64,000 nt of DNA from Methanoregulaceae archaeon. Its GTDB lineage: Bacteria; Armatimonadota; Fimbriimonadia; Fimbriimonadales; Fimbriimonadaceae. Each line of letters begins with the position of its first letter. Position 1 is the stretch's first letter. Below the pieces are notes generated by a model that did not search any database, had not been told where the DNA came from, and worked only from the letters and a program-made list of their open reading frames with translations. The DNA lies in the NCBI GenBank assembly GCA_020850325.1, contig JADZEW010000016.1, forward strand, positions 62,001 to 126,000, in the 5' to 3' direction. Both the position numbers and the translations under genes were made by a program. Positions 18,012-26,702 of this stretch are shown one piece after another.

Positions 18012-18614
18012 TTGGCAAACACTCTGATTTTGGTTAGCGGTCTGGCATTTGGGGCACTCGCCCTTTCCAAGGCTGGCACGACAACGTCCTGGTTCACTCG
18101 CGTCCTTCGTCGGTTCAAAAAGAACGACGTCGCCGCGCCTCCCGTGATCACTCACGACAACGGCTGGACCCTCATCCACTGCGACGATGCCGCATCGTTC
18201 AACCTGTGGCTGGGTCGCGACGAGGAAGGTCTTCCCATTAAGGACGGCGAAGAGCCGTCATTGGGCTCGCACCTTCTGGTCGAACTCTACGGCTGTGACG
18301 AGGACTCGCTTCGCCTCGAATCCACGGTGGGTGGCGCGATGCGCGAAGCCGCGGTCGAGAGCGAGGCCACCGTCGTCGCTCAGTCGTTCCACGAGTTCAA
18401 GCCGTGGGGCGTCAGCGGAGCGGTCATCATCCAGGAATCGCACTACACGATTCACACGTGGCCCGAGCACGGCTACGCGGCGGTGGACCTGTTCTACTGC
18501 GGGGGTACCGTGAAGGTCCACAAGGCCATCGAAGTCCTGCAGCAGCAGTTCAAACCGACTCGGATCAAGTTCTTGGTTGTGCGCCGAGGACTCGACAGCG
18601 AAGTCCACCGCTAG
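18012..18614 (+). CDS. speD: S-adenosylmethionine decarboxylase proenzyme with N-terminal membrane-like extension
   Basis: Makes decarboxylated AdoMet for spermidine synthesis; self-cleaves to form a pyruvoyl group. The core is intact: cleavage at E142/S143 in QESHYTIHTWPE, H148 and C163. These sit exactly 80 residues later than in Thermotoga-type SpeD (S63, H68, C83). The extra N-terminus contains a hydrophobic stretch (about residues 3-19), a basic patch (RVLRRFKK) and a linker. The start is TTG at 18012, supported by a GAGG. No speE is nearby. Confidence 0.9.
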   Translation: MANTLILVSGLAFGALALSKAGTTTSWFTRVLRRFKKNDVAAPPVITHDNGWTLIHCDDAASFNLWLGRDEEGLPIKDGEEPSLGSHLLVELYGCDEDSLRLESTVGGAMREAAVESEATVVAQSFHEFKPWGVSGAVIIQESHYTIHTWPEHGYAAVDLFYCGGTVKVHKAIEVLQQQFKPTRIKFLVVRRGLDSEVHR

Positions 18615-19834
18615 CCACGGAGGACTCGATACGCTAATGTGAGGGCCGCTTGAGCGGCCCTCGTTCTGTTTCCGTCCCTCGTTCCGCGGAACTTGAACTC
18701 CTCGACGTGGGTTCCGTGCGGCGTGGATACGGACACGTAGGTGAGGCCAACCGGCTTGCCATCGACGTCGGCGGTCGGTCCGGCGTTGCCGGTGGTTGCA
18801 ATGGCCATTTCGACGCCGAGCTTCTCGCGGCATCCGTGAGCCATCGCTTCGGCGCTGGCGGAGGAAACGAGGCCCTCGGCTCTCAAGAGCTCTACCGGAA
18901 TGCCGAGAAGGCTGGATTTTTGAGATGGTGTATAGGCGATGATCCCGCCCGCGAAGGTGTCGCTTGCTCCAGGCACACTCGTGAGTCGTGCCCCCACCAG
19001 TCCGCCGGTCAAGCTCTCGGCGACACCCAGTTTCCAGCCACGCTCTCTGGTCAGAGCGAGCACGACCAACTCCAAAGTTTCGTCGCCCTCGCCGAAGACG
19101 GAGTCGCCGAGCCGACGCCGAACCTCAGCCACCAGCGGGTCGAGGAGGGAAGCATCGCCGCGCGCGGTCAGACGCAGGTGAACCTCGCCTGGCTTCGCAT
19201 AAGGGGCAATTGTCGGGTTCGTCGAGGAAAGCAGGTCGCGAAGGCGGTCTTCGACGACGCTCTCGCCGAGGCCGCACACTCTGAGAATGCGCGAGTGGAG
19301 CGTCTCCGCGCCGCCGAACTCGCGTATCAGCCGCTCGCGGACGGGACCACTCAGCATCGGCATAAACTCCCCGGGCGGTCCGGGCATCGCGACGATGACC
19401 TGACTCCCGCGGCGGCACCACAACCCCGGCGCAGAGCCGTTCGGATTGTCGAGGAACTTCGCCCCGGCGGGCCGCTGAGCCTGCCGAAACTGCGAATCGA
19501 CCCACGGCAAGTTGCGCGTGGCGAACATCCGACGCAGAACCTGGGCGAACTGCTCGTCCGTCTCCAGCGAGACACCGAGGGCGGCGGCGATCGCCTCGCG
19601 GGTGAGGTCATCTTCTGTCGGCCCGAGGCCCCCGATCGTGATCACTACATCCGAACGGCTGAGCGCAAGCTGCAACGCCCCAACCAAGCGGTCGAGGTTG
19701 TCGCCCACCGTCTGGCGATGATAGTGGGCGATGCCGAGTTCGGGCAGGAGCCGCCCGATCGCTTGGGCGTCGGTGTCGGCGATCTGCCCCATGAGCAGCT
19801 CGGTGCCGACGCTGATCACCTCGCACACCTTCAT
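18611..19834 (-). CDS. cinA: CinA family nicotinamide mononucleotide deamidase
   Basis: A 407-residue protein with an N-terminal molybdopterin-binding-like (COG1058) domain (ISVGTELLMGQIADT, TIGGLGPTEDDLT) and a C-terminal CinA/PncC domain (AESLTGGLVGARLTSVPGAS) that deamidates NMN in NAD salvage. Its ATG overlaps the PP2C stop by 4 bp, and its stop shares CTAG with the convergent speD stop. The C-terminal codons double as the speD terminator hairpin. Confidence 0.93.
   Translation of the reverse strand: MKVCEVISVGTELLMGQIADTDAQAIGRLLPELGIAHYHRQTVGDNLDRLVGALQLALSRSDVVITIGGLGPTEDDLTREAIAAALGVSLETDEQFAQVLRRMFATRNLPWVDSQFRQAQRPAGAKFLDNPNGSAPGLWCRRGSQVIVAMPGPPGEFMPMLSGPVRERLIREFGGAETLHSRILRVCGLGESVVEDRLRDLLSSTNPTIAPYAKPGEVHLRLTARGDASLLDPLVAEVRRRLGDSVFGEGDETLELVVLALTRERGWKLGVAESLTGGLVGARLTSVPGASDTFAGGIIAYTPSQKSSLLGIPVELLRAEGLVSSASAEAMAHGCREKLGVEMAIATTGNAGPTADVDGKPVGLTYVSVSTPHGTHVEEFKFRGTRDGNRTRAAQAALTLAYRVLRG
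18641..18673 (+). terminator. Rho-independent terminator of speD
   Basis: A nine-pair stem GAGGGCCGC/GCGGCCCTC with a TTGA loop (18641-18662) is followed by a T-rich tail (GTTCTGTTT). It lies 27 bp past the speD stop, inside the 3' coding part of the convergent cinA. Confidence 0.65.
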
Positions 19835-20655
19835 GCCGTTTCCAGCGCATCGACCCGGACGACGACGACGGTGCAGTTGTCAGATCCGCCATCGCGCAAG
19901 GCCGCATTCACCAACTCCCACGCCGCGTCGGCAGGAGCTCGATCGCACAAGATGGTCTCGATGCCCACCTTGTCGAGGTGGTTGGTGAGGCCGTCGGAGC
20001 AGAGCAGGTAGGTGTCACCGGCAAGCAAGTCGTAGTCGAAGAGCTCGGCGACCACGACTTGCTCGGTGCCGATGGCGCGAGTCAGCATATGGCGGTAGGG
20101 ATGGACCTCGGCATCCTCGCGGCTCATCATGCCCGACGTCACGACTTCATCGACCCAAGTGTGGTCGCGGGTGAGGCAGGCAAGGACTCCATCGCGCAGG
20201 CGATACACCCGCGAGTCTCCGACTTGGGCGATGTGGGCGCGGTCCTGAATCAGGCAGAGCGCGCTAAGCGTAGTCCCCATCCCCCGCCGCCCCGGCACGG
20301 TCGTCGAAACGTCGTACACAGTTCGGTTGGCGGCTTTGACCGCGTCGCGCAGCGCGGGATCCGGCAGGCTGGAAGGATGTCCGAGATACACGTCGAGAAA
20401 AGTCTTGCAGGCGAGTTCGCTGGCGATTTGGCCGGCATCGTGTCCGCCCATACCGTCGCACACCACGAACACCAGCCCGCGTCGCGCCAGCCGGTCGCGA
20501 TCCTCGGTGATGAAGAACTCGTACTTGTCCTCGTTGTTCTCACGCACGCGGCCGAGATCGGTCTTCGCGGCGACGGTCACGCGGGGAATCACCCGGAGTT
20601 CGATCTCCGCCTCAAGTTCGGGCGCAAGGTATTCGGCGGTGATCTCGTCCATCAC
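19831..20655 (-). CDS. PP2C-family serine/threonine phosphatase
   Basis: A 274-residue metal-dependent phosphatase. Motifs in order: VRENNEDKY, VCDGMGGHDAG, GMGTTLSAL, QVGDSRVYRLRDG, LLCSDGLTNHL and GGSDNC. All metal-coordinating aspartates are present. There is no membrane or sensor domain. It is upstream of and overlaps cinA. It could reverse phosphorylation read by FHA proteins such as the one at 14 kb, but the kinase is not seen here. Confidence 0.92.
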   Translation of the reverse strand: MMDEITAEYLAPELEAEIELRVIPRVTVAAKTDLGRVRENNEDKYEFFITEDRDRLARRGLVFVVCDGMGGHDAGQIASELACKTFLDVYLGHPSSLPDPALRDAVKAANRTVYDVSTTVPGRRGMGTTLSALCLIQDRAHIAQVGDSRVYRLRDGVLACLTRDHTWVDEVVTSGMMSREDAEVHPYRHMLTRAIGTEQVVVAELFDYDLLAGDTYLLCSDGLTNHLDKVGIETILCDRAPADAAWELVNAALRDGGSDNCTVVVVRVDALETA

Positions 20656-20732
20656 GGGGTGAGTGTAACCGAGGATGGACGGTTCCCGTAGTCGCCGGTT
20701 GGCTCGTACCGGCGTAGGCGCTTGAATGCCGT

Positions 20733-22199
20733 TCAGATACCCAGGGCCAACTCCTCCGTTGCCAACCGCGAAACAAACTCCGCGTCGTGAGACACGAAGA
20801 TGACCACCCCCTCAAAAGCGGCGAGCGCGGCTTCCAGCGCCTCGAGCGACGGGATATCCAGGTGATTCGTCGGCTCGTCGAGGATCAGCACATTCGCGCC
20901 GCGGAGGATCATCGAGGCGATCTCCACCTTTGTTCGCTCTCCCACGGACAGGTTGCCTACCGGACGGCTGCCAATCTCCCCGCGCATGCCGAGACAGGCC
21001 AAGACCGTCCGGGCCATTTGGGGTTCTCCACCGGCGGCTTCGCTAGCGGATAGCCGCATGTCGAGGGCGGTGCGGGCTTGGCTCAGCGTCGCGAGCTTGG
21101 CATCAGGCGACCAGACGATCTCACCTCGATCAGGTTCCAACTCGTGCGTGAGCAGCTTGAGCAGGGTGGTCTTCCCCGATCCGTTCGGCCCGGTGATCGC
21201 CAGCCGCGAGCGACTCTCGAGCGTGAGGTCGAGCCCATCGAACAGAATGCGGTCGCCGAGAGCCTTGGCTAGGCCGCGAACAACCAGCGGTTGCGCTGAG
21301 CGCAACGGCAGGGTTGGGAACTCGACCTTCAGCGCATCATGCTCGAACGGTTTCTCCGGCGCATCCGAGAGCTCGCGCTGAACCCGTTTGAGGACGGCCT
21401 TGGCTTGTTTCTCGACGCGGGCCTTCTTGGCCTCATAGAAGGGCTTGGCATTGGCGCTGTACTCATTGCCAGGCGGTTTCTTACCCGTCTTGATCGCGCG
21501 CTGCTTTACCGTTTCCGCGACATTCTTCAGCCGCCTCGTCTCGGCGCGGTGCTCCTCCCATTCTCGGGCTTGACGGGTCTTGGTCGTCCGCTTCTCGTCG
21601 AGCATCGCCGCATAGTTGCCGGTGTAGGAAGCCAGCCCCTTCGCCGTGAGCTCGAGGATGCGATCCGGGACTTGCGTCAGGACCGCGCGATCATGGCACA
21701 CGAGCAAAACCGACTCCCGGCAGGCCTGCAGGAACTCGACCAGCCACGCTTTCGCCTCGATATCGAGATGGTTCGTGGGTTCGTCGAGCAAGAGGAGCGT
21801 AGGCTCCGCGGCAAGCAGCCCGGCGATGGTGCAGCGCATCTTTTCGCCGAGGCTCAGCTGGAGATACGGGGCGTGAAGCAACTCGGTGTCAAGTCCAACT
21901 CGACTGGCCGCTCGAGCGAGAGCGTAGGTCGGCACGTCGAACCGTTCGATCAGCGTGCCGGCAAACCCGTGATCGAAGTCCTGCGGCAGGTAGGCGACCT
22001 TGGCGCCCTTGTCGAGGACGACCCGACCGGTGGTCGGCGCCTCTATGCCAGCGAGAATGCGCAGCAGGCTGGACTTGCCGACTCCGTTGCGCCCGACAAG
22101 GGCGACCTTTTCGCCCTCGGCGAGAGCCATGTTGATGTGATCGAAGAGGGAACCCAAGCGCGGGTCCTTGATGCAGGATAGGTTGAAGGCTTGAAGCAT
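20733..22199 (-). CDS. ABC-F family ATP-binding protein
   Basis: A 488-residue soluble protein with two ABC domains: Walker A GRNGVGKSS with signature LSLGE, and Walker A GPNGSGKTT with signature LSVGE. A charged inter-domain linker (about 190-280) is rich in Lys/Arg/Glu, as in ABC-F proteins that enter the ribosomal E site. No membrane domain. Whether it is a translation factor of the Uup/EttA type or an antibiotic-protection protein cannot be decided. Confidence 0.9.
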   Translation of the reverse strand: MLQAFNLSCIKDPRLGSLFDHINMALAEGEKVALVGRNGVGKSSLLRILAGIEAPTTGRVVLDKGAKVAYLPQDFDHGFAGTLIERFDVPTYALARAASRVGLDTELLHAPYLQLSLGEKMRCTIAGLLAAEPTLLLLDEPTNHLDIEAKAWLVEFLQACRESVLLVCHDRAVLTQVPDRILELTAKGLASYTGNYAAMLDEKRTTKTRQAREWEEHRAETRRLKNVAETVKQRAIKTGKKPPGNEYSANAKPFYEAKKARVEKQAKAVLKRVQRELSDAPEKPFEHDALKVEFPTLPLRSAQPLVVRGLAKALGDRILFDGLDLTLESRSRLAITGPNGSGKTTLLKLLTHELEPDRGEIVWSPDAKLATLSQARTALDMRLSASEAAGGEPQMARTVLACLGMRGEIGSRPVGNLSVGERTKVEIASMILRGANVLILDEPTNHLDIPSLEALEAALAAFEGVVIFVSHDAEFVSRLATEELALGI

Positions 22200-22525
22200 G
22201 AGGATCGAAAGTAGGAACGCGAACAGGCGCCGCGTGGCGGCGTGGGTGGGCGAGACTAGCTGTTCGGCTCAGACGATCATAAGCGTCGATAACTCGACGA
22301 ACTCAATGATGGCACAGGGGTGCAGGGTAATCGCTACCCCCACCGACGCTCCGTACAAACCGTGCCCAACCCGAGCCAGCCGAGCTAGCCCGAGCCAATC
22401 CGAGCAGCCCGAGAGGAGTCGGTCGGGGGACGAGCCCACCCCGACGCTCCGTGCCAAGGGGAGTCAACCCGTGCCCACCCGGGCCAATCCAAGGTATCCT
22501 CTCTCATTGGCATCCATGCCTCTCT
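22200..22525. other. Divergent intergenic region with degenerate repeats
   Basis: No convincing gene. It holds two related blocks about 100 bp apart that share CGACGCTCCGT (near 22345 and 22443), a run of CCGAGCC/CCGAGCA words (22372-22425), and the 12-mer GCTCCGTGCCAA (22446-22457), which recurs as a hairpin arm at 50768. A TATCCT near 22492 could be a -10 for rpsF but lacks a good -35. Confidence 0.4.
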
Positions 22526-22546
22526 GCTTGCGCGTGTCGCGCAAGC
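22526..22546 (+). promoter_or_regulatory. rpsF leader hairpin
   Basis: A perfect nine-pair stem GCTTGCGCG/CGCGCAAGC with a TGT loop ends 34 nt before the rpsF ATG. rpsF leaders in several phyla bind S6:S18 for feedback control; whether this one does is not shown by the sequence. A GGGAGGA ribosome site follows. Confidence 0.4.
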
Positions 22547-22580
22547 CAGACAGCCCACAGGGAGGAATCTGAACCTAATC

Positions 22581-22868
22581 ATGCGAAAATACGAAGCGAT
22601 GGCGATTGTGAGGCCCGACCTCAGCGACGCCGATGTCCAGAAGTTGGCCGACCGATACAAGGCCGTGATCGAAGAGCAAGGCGGCACCGTCGAGAGTGCG
22701 GCCAAGTGGGAGAAGCGAAAGCTCGCCTACGAGATCAATGACTTTAAGGAAGGCAACTACGTCCAGTTCCTCTTTGAAGCCGAGGCCAAGGTCCCGCAAG
22801 AACTCCGCCGACAACTTCTCATCAACGACGATGTAATTCGTCACCGAATTTTCCGTCTGGACGACTAA
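22581..22868 (+). CDS. rpsF: 30S ribosomal protein S6
   Basis: A 95-residue ribosomal protein with the family opening MRKYEAMAIVRPDL and the central WEKRKLAYEI. It binds S18 in the 30S platform. It is followed 8 bp later by ssb, the usual order, but rpsR and rplI, which normally come next, are absent. Confidence 0.96.
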   Translation: MRKYEAMAIVRPDLSDADVQKLADRYKAVIEEQGGTVESAAKWEKRKLAYEINDFKEGNYVQFLFEAEAKVPQELRRQLLINDDVIRHRIFRLDD

Positions 22869-22876
22869 ACTAGGAT

Positions 22877-23296
22877 ATGGTTAATCGCGTTGTCCTGATC
22901 GGTCGCCTCACCCGCGACCCCGAGATCCGCACCACGACCACTGGGGCCAAGGTCGCCGAGTTCTCGCTCGCCGTCGACAAGCGCAACAAGGACGAGGGCG
23001 CCAACTTCTTCCGCATCAAGGCATGGGGCAACCAGGCCGAGTATGTGTCGAACTACCTGACCAAGGGCCGGCTCGTCGCGATTGACGGCCGCCTCGACTG
23101 GCGCAAGTGGCAGGATAAAGAAGGCCAGAACCGCGAGACCATTGAGGTCGTCGCTGAGTCGGTTCAGGGTCTCGATCGTCCGCGCGACGATGCGGGCGGC
23201 GGTGGCGGCGGTAACTACGCTCCGGCAACGGCCGCGGTAAGCACTGGTGGCGCAGCTCCGGCGGTCGACGAATACGACCCCTTCGCGGACGAGTGA
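22877..23296 (+). CDS. ssb: Single-stranded DNA-binding protein
   Basis: A 139-residue protein: an OB-fold over the first ~105 residues (MVNRVVLIGRL, FFRIKAWGNQAEY), then a Gly/Ala-rich linker and an acidic tail. The tail ends EYDPFADE, so the DPF element is followed by three more residues instead of ending in the canonical D-I-P-F. Its stop overlaps the isomerase GTG start by 4 bp. Confidence 0.95.
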   Translation: MVNRVVLIGRLTRDPEIRTTTTGAKVAEFSLAVDKRNKDEGANFFRIKAWGNQAEYVSNYLTKGRLVAIDGRLDWRKWQDKEGQNRETIEVVAESVQGLDRPRDDAGGGGGGNYAPATAAVSTGGAAPAVDEYDPFADE

Positions 23297-24357
23297 GCCA
23301 CCTCCTCGACGACGCTTCCTACGTGACGCGCAACGACCCCAAGGGGATGTTGCGCCTCACCTCGGAGTTCCCGGCGCAATGCCGACAAGCGCTTGAGATC
23401 GCCCAAGCGACGCCGCTGAATCCCCTTGGTCCGGTCAAAAATGCGCTTCTAACCGGTCTCGGCGGTTCCGCCGCGGGTGGCGACTTCGTCAAGGCGCTAT
23501 TTGACGATCAGGCGACCGTGCCGTTCATCGTCAATCGTGACTACCATCTGCCTAAGTGGGTCGATGAGGGTTCGCTCGTGTTCGTCTCCAGCTACTCCGG
23601 CAATACGGAGGAGACGATCAGCGCGTATCACGACGCGGTGCGCGTGGGAGCCCGCCGTATCGTCCTCACGAGCGGTGGCAAACTCGCCGAACTCGCCCGC
23701 GAGAACGGTGACGACCTTATCTTAATCCCCGCCGGGCAGCCGCCGCGTACGGCGCTGGGCTTCATGCTCGTGCCGTTGGTGGTGGCTTCGGCGAGGCTCG
23801 GGTTGATTCCCGCGCAGGATTTTGATGGCGTGCTGGCTTCCCTCGATGAGGCGGTTCGCCGCTGGGGTGTGGACCGACTGTTTCCCGAGAACGACGCAAA
23901 GCAGTTGGGTGAAGCGATGCACGGGACGGTGAGCGTACTCTACGGCCTCGGTGGTTGGCAGGCGATCGTCGCGAACCGGTGGAAAGGGCAGATCAACGAG
24001 AACGCGAAGAACATGACCTTCGCGAACGCGTTCCCCGAGCTGAATCACAACGAGATCCTCGGCTGGGTTAGGGCGAACGAGCAGCGCGTCGGCCAGTGGC
24101 TTGCCGTGGTTCTCGAAGACGGCTCTGAGTCGGCGAAAATGCAGGCGAGGCGCGACGTCACCGCTCGGCTGATCCACAATGTTGCGCCCACGATGCGCGT
24201 GCATGCGTTCGGGGCTACACTGCTCGCGCGGATGCTCACGCTGGTCCTCATGGGTGACTTCGTGTCGCTGTACTTGGCGGCGCTGAATGATGTCGATCCG
24301 GAAAACATCGATTCGATCAACGTGCTGAAGTCCGAGCTATCGCGCATCCCCGAGTGA
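23293..24357 (+). CDS. Bifunctional phosphoglucose/phosphomannose isomerase (SIS family)
   Basis: A 354-residue protein with paired SIS domains, interconverting fructose 6-phosphate with glucose 6- or mannose 6-phosphate. Signatures: [21 protein letters not shown] and LNHNEI, as in the archaeal-type PGI/PMI family. It uses a GTG start in a GTGA overlap with ssb, and its end overlaps queC. Its product could feed the hexomutase at 9.6 kb. Confidence 0.9.
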   Translation: MSHLLDDASYVTRNDPKGMLRLTSEFPAQCRQALEIAQATPLNPLGPVKNALLTGLGGSAAGGDFVKALFDDQATVPFIVNRDYHLPKWVDEGSLVFVSSYSGNTEETISAYHDAVRVGARRIVLTSGGKLAELARENGDDLILIPAGQPPRTALGFMLVPLVVASARLGLIPAQDFDGVLASLDEAVRRWGVDRLFPENDAKQLGEAMHGTVSVLYGLGGWQAIVANRWKGQINENAKNMTFANAFPELNHNEILGWVRANEQRVGQWLAVVLEDGSESAKMQARRDVTARLIHNVAPTMRVHAFGATLLARMLTLVLMGDFVSLYLAALNDVDPENIDSINVLKSELSRIPE

Positions 24358-25019
24358 TGAAGGCGGTCGTCCTCCTCAGCGGCGGTCTCGACTCCACGAC
24401 GGTCCTAGCAATCGCTCGTTCCGAAGGGTATGAGTGCCACACTCTTACCTTCGACTACGGCCAACGTCACCGAATCGAGCTCGAACGCGCGCGGGTCGTT
24501 TCGTCGCGGCTGGGGGCAGTGCGGCATGTGGCCGTTCGGCTTGACCTCTCCGCGTTCGGGGGATCCGCGCTCACCGACGATATTGCCGTGCCCAAGGATG
24601 GCGTTGGCGTGGGCATTCCTGTCACCTACGTACCTGCGCGAAACACGGTGTTTCTGAGTGTCGCCTTGGGTTGGGCCGAGGTGCTCGGGGCGCAGGATAT
24701 CTTCATCGGCGTGAATGCGCTCGATTACTCGGGGTATCCCGACTGCCGCCCGGAGTTCATCGCCGCATTTGAGCAGATGGCGAATCTTGCGACGAAGGCT
24801 GGGGTCGAAGGGAAACGGTTCCGAGTGCGCACTCCGCTGATCGAGATGACCAAAGCGCAAATCATCCGTACCGGACAGGAGTTGGGCGTGGATTACGCTC
24901 TGACCAGCAGCTGCTATGATCCCGCGTCTGACGGTACGCCCTGCGGAGTGTGTGATTCATGCCGGCTACGGGCCAAAGGCTTCGCTGAAGCGGGATTGGT
25001 GGATCCACTAGGGCGTTGA
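24357..25019 (+). CDS. queC: 7-cyano-7-deazaguanine synthase QueC
   Basis: Makes preQ0 from 7-carboxy-7-deazaguanine for queuosine. The PP-loop SGGLDS (8-13) and zinc-site cysteines C186, C196, C199 and C202 are present. ATG at 24357 is preferred over the adjacent GTG at 24354; either overlaps the isomerase stop. Other que genes are not in the window. Confidence 0.93.
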   Translation: MKAVVLLSGGLDSTTVLAIARSEGYECHTLTFDYGQRHRIELERARVVSSRLGAVRHVAVRLDLSAFGGSALTDDIAVPKDGVGVGIPVTYVPARNTVFLSVALGWAEVLGAQDIFIGVNALDYSGYPDCRPEFIAAFEQMANLATKAGVEGKRFRVRTPLIEMTKAQIIRTGQELGVDYALTSSCYDPASDGTPCGVCDSCRLRAKGFAEAGLVDPLGR

Positions 25020-25046
25020 GAATCGCGAGGCGCGTTCGTTCATGCG

Positions 25047-25096
25047 CAAGGCCTCGTCGCTCGCAGCGCCCGCGACCCGAAACCTGTGCCCACAAG
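25047..25096. repeat. Short repeat family C, copy 1
   Basis: Between queC and the PilZ gene. It shares GGCCTCGTC and CGAAACCTG-x-GCCCAC with 29014-29053, with a variable palindromic middle. Its role is unknown; it may act as a transcript-end structure between convergent genes. Confidence 0.45.
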
Positions 25097-25105
25097 GGTC
25101 TGCGC

Positions 25106-25471
25106 TCAGCCAGCTAGTGCTTGCCACTGTCGCTGAAACACACCGTGGACGTACTCGGCCACCGCGACGCGTTCCTCATGCGACTCCGGCGCGAACTTGA
25201 ATCCGCTGACGTACATGCCGTCTTCCGCTCCTGGGTGGCAGTAGCGGATAATGCCGCGAATGGTGAGCGGTGCTTTGCCATCCTGACCGATCCTCAACGA
25301 AAGAGGACGGTCAACGGGCAGTGACTCTTTGCTGCGCAGTTGGACCCCGCCCAATCCGATATCGACCAACATGGCCCGATATGGCTCGGAATCCTCCGCG
25401 ACATAGACCATCGCACACTCGACAAAGTCGAACCGTGCGAACAAACGCCCATCTACCTTGAACTGACTCAT
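25106..25471 (-). CDS. PilZ domain protein
   Basis: A 121-residue protein that reads as one PilZ-like beta-barrel: RLFARFDFVECAMVY, then IGLGGVQLRSKESL and GMYVSGFKF. The R-x3-R and D-x-S-x2-G c-di-GMP motifs are degenerate (RLFAR; DIGLGG), so ligand binding is uncertain. The ATG at 25471 is chosen for its GAGG seven bases upstream; the frame stays open a further 45 codons. It diverges from the pseudopilin operon. Confidence 0.7.
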   Translation of the reverse strand: MSQFKVDGRLFARFDFVECAMVYVAEDSEPYRAMLVDIGLGGVQLRSKESLPVDRPLSLRIGQDGKAPLTIRGIIRYCHPGAEDGMYVSGFKFAPESHEERVAVAEYVHGVFQRQWQALAG

Positions 25472-25624
25472 CGGCCTCAATCCGCCCTTCGGCGGCTCCC
25501 CGTATGTGTTTTCGGCTTTTTGGGACCAAATCTTTCGGTGTTTTTGCGGGAGTTTGCTCGTACATGAGCGAGTTGAGCTCGGTGGGCCCTCTGAAATCCC
25601 CGGCAATGTACCGAAGACAAGGAT

Positions 25625-26029
25625 GTGATGTTGGGGAACGCGCGACGCGGAACTACCTTGGTCGAACTGCTCGTCTGTGCAGTCTTCCTAGGGCTGTGTT
25701 CGGCGGCGATGCTTGGTGCGATCGGGACAGCCTCCCGAGCTTCGTCGATCGCTGAAGAAAAGCTGCTCGCGACGGTCCTGGCAAAGAACGAACTCGACCA
25801 GGCACGGGCCGCCGCTGCGAAGGGAACGCTCACGGTCTCCAACACGACGACGAATCCTACGAACACGGGAATCAAGTACCCGGTCCAGGTGCAAACCGTG
25901 GTTGTCGCCGTGAGCGGCGTCCCCGATCTCTACTTGGTTCGGACTCGAGTGAGTTGGACCAGCGACACGAGCAACGAACACTCGGGCCATGTGGACCTCG
26001 AGACCTATGTGGTGACCAATGACCTCTAG
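25625..26029 (+). CDS. Type IV pilin-like protein (PilV/GspI-like)
   Basis: A 134-residue protein with a prepilin peptidase motif (RRGTTLVELLV: Gly before the cleavage site, Glu at +5) and a hydrophobic first helix, then a small globular beta domain ending VDLETYVV. First of three overlapping genes likely encoding minor pseudopilins. Confidence 0.82.
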   Translation: MMLGNARRGTTLVELLVCAVFLGLCSAAMLGAIGTASRASSIAEEKLLATVLAKNELDQARAAAAKGTLTVSNTTTNPTNTGIKYPVQVQTVVVAVSGVPDLYLVRTRVSWTSDTSNEHSGHVDLETYVVTNDL

Positions 26030-26702
26030 ATGTCACGGCTTTACGCTCGTCGAACTGCTGCTGGCAACGTCCATCACAGCGGTGATCGTCGGTGCGCTCG
26101 GGGGCATGTTTGTGTTTGTCGGCAGCCGAGCCGCACAATCCGTCGCCCAAAACGGTGTTCTTCTGCAGGCGCAAGCTTTGAGCGAGGAGCTGGAGCGCAC
26201 GGTGGTCAATGCCCAGTCCTGTCGGGTCATCCCGGCTCCGGGTGGACTGGCGCTCAAGTGCATCCTGCCCGCGACGGGAGATGACACGGACGGTGATGGC
26301 CTCATCGATCGAGCCAAACCCATGTGGATCACGCCGACCGGCCACGAGGGCTACGGAACGGGCCGCCGAGTGTGGCTCTACTTAGGGGACAGTTCGGGAG
26401 ACCTGAACACGGCAGCAACGGGCAGCAAGCGATTCTGGCGAGCCTATCGCAACGATGACGGCATTCCCACATCGGCGGACATCGACCAGTCGTTCTCAAC
26501 CTACTACGACTCGGGCAACTCTCGCTGGAACCTCATCGACGAAGCTACGTTCAGCGTGAGCGGTGATGGCCTGATTACGTTTACGATCAAGGCGAGCAAG
26601 CTCCGCCGCAACGAATCGCGGATCGGCGGCGGCGACTCGTCCGCAGAAGGTGCCCAGCTCTCTCTCGTCCGAACCGTGTTCTGCCGCAACTGGAGACGAT
26701 AA
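26019..26702 (+). CDS. Type IV pilin-like protein (PilW/GspJ-like)
   Basis: A 227-residue protein with a class III signal (CHGFTLVELLLATS) and hydrophobic helix, followed by an extended beta-rich domain. It starts 11 bp before the end of the previous gene, which implies coupled translation. The spacing of GFTLVELL and the long C-terminal domain fit PilW or GspJ minor pseudopilins. Confidence 0.82.
   Translation: MTSRCHGFTLVELLLATSITAVIVGALGGMFVFVGSRAAQSVAQNGVLLQAQALSEELERTVVNAQSCRVIPAPGGLALKCILPATGDDTDGDGLIDRAKPMWITPTGHEGYGTGRRVWLYLGDSSGDLNTAATGSKRFWRAYRNDDGIPTSADIDQSFSTYYDSGNSRWNLIDEATFSVSGDGLITFTIKASKLRRNESRIGGGDSSAEGAQLSLVRTVFCRNWRR

Noticed and set aside
17851-18037. 61-codon upstream reading frame in the speD leader as a regulatory peptide
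   Set aside because: No ribosome site before its ATG and no conserved-looking peptide; its overlap with speD could be chance.
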